64,000 nt of DNA. Source: Methanofollis ethanolicus (GTDB lineage Archaea > Halobacteriota > Methanomicrobia > Methanomicrobiales > Methanofollaceae). Of the stretch, positions 61,316 to 64,000 are shown in pieces. A model generated the notes under the pieces. It was not told the origin of the DNA and did not search any database. It was given only the letters and a program-made list of their open reading frames with translations. The stretch covers positions 2,395,470-2,459,469 of the forward strand of contig NZ_BCNW01000001.1 of assembly GCF_001571385.1 (NCBI RefSeq), read 5' to 3'. Both the position numbers and the translations under genes were made by a program. The first letter of the stretch is position 1; the number at the start of each line of letters is the position of its first letter.

Positions 61316-61369
61316 CCCGCCGGCGATGTCTACTCCATCACCCGCACGTCGGTGCGGGTCTCCTCCTAT
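61316..61369 (+). pseudogene. Short remnant of a gene related to 58881-59384
   Basis: The 54 bases encode AGDVYSITRTSVRVSSYG. The intact gene has GEVYSVAFTRTSVRVSGYED at the corresponding place. Two codons are missing and the frame ends in the start of the HEPN frame at 61368. Only this piece remains, so it is a relic of a duplication or an insertion. Confidence 0.6.
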
Positions 61370-61762
61370 GGATGACCGAGAGCATCGGCATGATCAAGGC
61401 CTGCCCGATTCGGCCGATGCATTCACCCGCCTCGGGATCGTCAGAGACGGCATCTCCAAGAGAATGGAATATGCGGTCGAGAATGTCTTCGAGATCTGTG
61501 CGATGCTTGAACATCTCGGCGTGCCCGGCACGGACGAGGATGTCGTCGACCACCTGACGGTGTGCTCAGCAGGGAGATGCTCACGGACGACCTCAAGGCG
61601 ATGAAAGGCTTCCGGAACATTGTCGTCCACCGCTACGGAGCGATCGACGATGCCCTCACCTTTGCCCTCCTGCAGGAGCATATCGGGGACTTCGCCCGTT
61701 TCAGGCAGGAGGTCGAGACCTTTTTGCGCAGCCGGGATGTTGCGGCTGACGACCAGCCCTGA
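61368..61762 (+). pseudogene. HepT-like HEPN gene, frameshifted
   Basis: ATG 61368 opens MDDREHRHDQGLPDSADAFT, then RLGIVRDGISKRMEYAVENV, FEICAMLEHLGVPGTDEDVV and continues one frame over from about 61562, LSREMLTDDLKAMKGFRNIV then VHRYGAIDDALTFALLQEHI. The catalytic motif RNIVVHRY is in the second frame. This is a DUF86/HepT protein with about 15 N-terminal residues lost or altered and a frameshift near 61,560. No MNT partner remains next to it. Confidence 0.8.
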
Positions 61763-62169
61763 GTGTCAGTGTATTCATTTTTTTCTGAAAGAAAAGCGAG
61801 GATATCTCACCGACACGGGACGCCCCTTGCGGCAGGTCGAGTTCACAGGATGACCGGGCATACACTCTGAAGGAGTGTTCAGATCGGGTTCCTCCCACAA
61901 CCCTGAAAGAGTACACTTCGTAGTATAATACTGATGAGTGTCTTCCCTGGCAGGGGCAGGGAACTCTCCCGTCTCCTGGCGCACTGACTGGAGGAGGGAG
62001 CATTTCTGCATCGTTGCACGGTCGTTCTCACACAGGGCCGATTGCACCTGTTTCGATCTTGAGGGCCTTGCGGCGCTCGTCCAGAGAGAGGGATTGGGGC
62101 CGTCAGCTTGATTCTGATCCAGACGGTACATGGCGCTGTATTCAAGAGGTTTGTGCACCATGAACACCA

Positions 62170-62274
62170 GGACATGTGCCTCGACAGAGAACTGTCCCGT
62201 CCTCCCCGGGTGCAGGACTCGATCCTGTCGGTGCATTCGAGGATATGGATGAGGTACGGCCGGTCGTCTTTCAC
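62170..62274 (-). pseudogene. N-terminal relic of a HEPN (DUF86) gene
   Basis: GTG 62274 opens MKDDRPYLIHILECTDRIES and CTRGGRDSSLSRHM, which match the start of DUF86 proteins. The rest has no family resemblance in any frame. Its start overlaps the stop of the MNT remnant upstream, so this was another mntA-hepT pair. Confidence 0.55.
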
Positions 62275-62510
62275 AGGGCGACGGCCTCCTGGACGCGGTC
62301 CCTGATATACCAGTGCAGTCCTCCCCCGGTCACCACGTCGACCTTGCGGCCGAACAGGTCCTGGGCATGGTCGAGGAGATTTCGTCCCGGTTCGAATTCG
62401 ACGAGCAGATCGATGTCGCTCTCCGGGGTCTCCTCACCCCTGACGGCCTGACAGTACGGGCGCCGTGACCTGTTGCGATCCGCAGGATCTCAGCCACAAT
62501 TGCATCGGCC
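62271..62510 (-). pseudogene. Relic of a MNT nucleotidyltransferase antitoxin
   Basis: In one frame the strand reads RADAIVAEILRIATGHGART. After a break it continues AVRGEETPESDIDLLVEFEP and GRNLLDHAQDLFGRKVDVVT to a stop at 62271. The GS part of the catalytic core is missing, as if a small deletion had joined the halves out of frame. Both partners of this pair are dead. Confidence 0.65.
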
Positions 62511-62623
62511 CGCAGGAGAAATGAAGGCCAGACGTATCACTAACCGATGGGAGAACATACCCTGAGTCATACCTCCAGAGAGAATGTTTTCATATCTGCG
62601 AGAAACAAAACAGGTTGGGAAGC

Positions 62624-62938
62624 ATGCACTTCGATAGAGAAAGGATCATCGGATTCCTGGATCAGGACGCGGTCATCATTTCGCATCACGCCCGGGTCAG
62701 GATGTTTGAGCGCAACGTCTCCACCGATGATCTCCTTCTCGTGATCAGGACCGGCGAGATGATCGAATCATATCCTGATGATGAGCCCTGCCCCTCCCTG
62801 CTCATGCTTGGTTTTATACATGACAATGCCTATCATGTAGTACTGGGGATCTGCCAGGACCATCTCCGGGTGATCACCACCTATATGCCTGATGAACAAC
62901 ACTGGACCGATACACGAACGAGGAGGAGAGAAGAATGA
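62624..62938 (+). CDS. DUF4258-domain toxin-like protein
   Basis: This 104-residue protein reads MHFDRERIIGFLDQDAVIIS, HHARVRMFERNVSTDDLLLV, IRTGEMIESYPDDEPCPSLL and VVLGICQDHLRVITTYMPDE, the HxxxRMxxRxI pattern and strands of DUF4258 (RelE/MqsR-like fold). The last codons overlap the YgiT-type zinc protein by 4 bp, typical for a toxin-antitoxin pair where the antitoxin is second. ATG 62624 is preferred over the frame's earlier start at 62615. Both frames are intact. Confidence 0.82.
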   Translation: MHFDRERIIGFLDQDAVIISHHARVRMFERNVSTDDLLLVIRTGEMIESYPDDEPCPSLLMLGFIHDNAYHVVLGICQDHLRVITTYMPDEQHWTDTRTRRREE

Positions 62939-63180
62939 TTCCAGAGAGGTGCACGTTCTGTAAAGGAACACTACATGAAGGAAAAACTGAGTTCATCGCA
63001 CGGGTGAAGGACGAGATCATCGTCATCACAGATGTCCCGGCTTTCATCTGCGATCGTTGCGGCGAGGCATATTATAGCGTGGAGGTCTCCCGGAAGATCG
63101 ATGCCGTGATGCAGGATGTCCACAACGGCAGGATCTGCTGCCGTCCCCTCGCGGCAGGCGAGGTCGAGCTCACCGGATAG
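62935..63180 (+). CDS. YgiT-type zinc-finger antitoxin-like protein
   Basis: This 81-residue protein has Cys pairs MIPERCTFCKGTLHEGKTEF and PAFICDRCGEAYYSVEVSRK, which form a YgiT/MqsA-type zinc ribbon, then the short tail RICCRPLAAGEVELTG. It lacks the C-terminal DNA-binding helix-turn-helix of MqsA. It follows the DUF4258 gene with a 4-bp overlap. Function as antitoxin is inferred from this pairing. Confidence 0.85.
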   Translation: MIPERCTFCKGTLHEGKTEFIARVKDEIIVITDVPAFICDRCGEAYYSVEVSRKIDAVMQDVHNGRICCRPLAAGEVELTG

Positions 63181-63340
63181 AGATTGGCTGTGTTCCCGGA
63201 CCACGGACATTTTTCAAAAAAGCAGGTCTTCGATCGTTTCCGGTCAGGGGGCGGACAGAGACTCATCCTCCGTCTGCACTGCGTTCAGGTCGCCGCAGAC
63301 CCAGGCGGAGGACGGGCATTCTCTCTCGGTTGACAGAGGT

Positions 63341-63380
63341 ATGTTCGCATATACGAACATATGTTCGACTATACGAACAC
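63341..63380. promoter_or_regulatory. Tandem 20-bp palindromes at a regulator start
   Basis: Two adjacent 20-base units, atgttcgcatatacgaacat and atgttcgactatacgaacac, each are near-perfect inverted repeats around a TATA-like centre (TGTTCG-N6-CGAACA). Each unit also starts with ATG and encodes MFAYTNI or MFDYTNT, so the palindrome is the start of the HTH frame itself. It looks like an operator for the winged helix encoded at the same place, copied in tandem. Confidence 0.55.
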
Positions 63381-63603
63381 ACCCTCCAGGACTTCATTTC
63401 TGCTCCTCCGATTTCTGGGACGGAATTACCGCGAAGAGTATTATGTCCGCGAGATCGCCCGGGTGCTCCACCTGGGAGCGGGATCTTCAAGTGAAACCCT
63501 TGCTCGCCTTTCAGAGGCCGGCCTTCTCCACCACCAGGAGAGAGGACGTCTTGTGAGACCTTTTTTGAGTCAGCCTCCGCGTGTTCCGCTCCGATGCCGG
63601 TGA
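63341..63603 (+). pseudogene. Winged-helix regulator, truncated
   Basis: From ATG 63361 the frame reads MFDYTNTPSRTSFLLLRFLG, RNYREEYYVREIARVLHLGA, GSSSETLARLSEAGLLHHQE and RGRLVRPFLSQ, a winged helix of the kind fused to MNT domains in archaea. After RGRLV the reading is unlike the family and stops at 63603. The expected nucleotidyltransferase half is absent. Translation may start at 63361 rather than 63341, since 63341 is in another frame. Confidence 0.65.
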
Positions 63604-63760
63604 AGCACCAGAGGGTTCGTTCTCGGCCCTCGCCTGAGGGATACCCACCTCTTTTATCCCGTCTTCATCGGGGATGTCGTCCACTGTCTGTACAGGCGGC
63701 CGGTCCTGCCGCCAGAAGAGCGATGAGAAGAAAGACCTATCCTCTTATTACGTGCACCAG

Positions 63761-64000
63761 ATGTCTGCAGTGGAAGAGATCATCGAGAGGCTTCGTACGG
63801 TCGAGGGGTTCGAGAAGGTCCGTTTTGTCATTCTCTATGGATCGGTCGCCCGGGGCGATGCGAGAGAGGGGTCGGATATCGATCTCTGCGTCTTCTTCGA
63901 CGGCGATCCCGCGGAGGCGTCGAGGTTCAGGTTTCACGCCCTGTCAGAGCTCTTCAGCGACCGGTACGACCTCCAGATCTTCCAGCAGCTCCCCCTCTCT
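63761..64000 (+). CDS. MNT nucleotidyltransferase, runs off the window
   Basis: From ATG 63761 the 80 visible residues read MSAVEEIIERLRTVEGFEKV, RFVILYGSVARGDAREGSDI, DLCVFFDGDPAEASRFRFHA and LSELFSDRYDLQIFQQLPLS, a MNT domain with GS and DxD. It is intact as far as seen and is the paralogue of the decayed gene at 52890. The C-terminus and a possible HEPN partner lie beyond position 64000. Confidence 0.85.
   Translation, partial: MSAVEEIIERLRTVEGFEKVRFVILYGSVARGDAREGSDIDLCVFFDGDPAEASRFRFHALSELFSDRYDLQIFQQLPLS

Overview
The window reads as a GC-rich chromosome segment from a methanogenic archaeon, probably of the Methanomicrobiales (Methanofollis/Methanoculleus-like). This is an inference from gene content: both subunits of archaeal topoisomerase VI, the methanofuran enzyme MfnB, archaeal-type NadM and valyl-tRNA synthetase, TATA-box promoters and apparently leaderless starts. 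I see no rRNA, tRNA or CRISPR array.

Layout. (i) 1-1.2 kb: a dispersed intergenic repeat and an intact mntA-hepT toxin-antitoxin pair. (ii) 1.4-17.6 kb: one long minus-strand run. Read in transcription order it is hisS, top6B, top6A, then a surface-glycan cluster (deacetylase-like protein, methyltransferase, ATP-grasp protein, two GT4 glycosyltransferases, nucleotide-sugar epimerase, DegT aminotransferase, hexapeptide acetyltransferase, asparagine synthase, Wzx-like flippase). The middle of this cluster is visibly AT-rich, and the composition changes inside two genes. (iii) 17.6-30.3 kb: housekeeping and conserved archaeal genes: larB-nadM, a coiled-coil protein, a phosphatase, a YchF-type GTPase, a pyruvate kinase C-domain protein, a DUF92 membrane protein, valS, and a hicBA pair with a broken toxin. 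(iv) 30.4-34.6 kb: a second flippase closely related to the first but in opposite orientation, a decayed hicBA pair, a MerR/GyrI regulator, an inverted copy of the 1-450 repeat and an IS5 transposase fragment. (v) 34.7-39.2 kb: tmk, a HisA/HisF-like protein, mfnB, guaB, an ArsR-like regulator and an Hsp20-like protein. (vi) 39.2-42.1 kb: repeats flank a hicBA operon whose hicB is split by an IS1341-type tnpB element. (vii) 42.1-52.7 kb: a second glycan cluster (epimerase, CapA-like protein, flippase, acetyltransferase, ATP-grasp protein, asparagine-synthase-like protein, mannose-1-phosphate guanylyltransferase, radical SAM/SPASM protein). (viii) 52.8-64 kb: an accessory region crowded with MNT/HEPN, HicBA, RelE, PIN-like and DUF4258/YgiT modules, many of them broken.

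The two glycan clusters together supply sugar activation, modification, transfer and export for a cell-surface glycan. The most unusual property of the window is toxin-antitoxin decay: in most broken pairs the toxin reading frame (HEPN or HicA) carries the lesion (amber codon, small duplication, homopolymer indel) while the antitoxin frame is open. One module shows the opposite, a hicB interrupted exactly by a tnpB element with an intact hicA downstream.

Functions are from motif and family recognition by eye. No database search was run.
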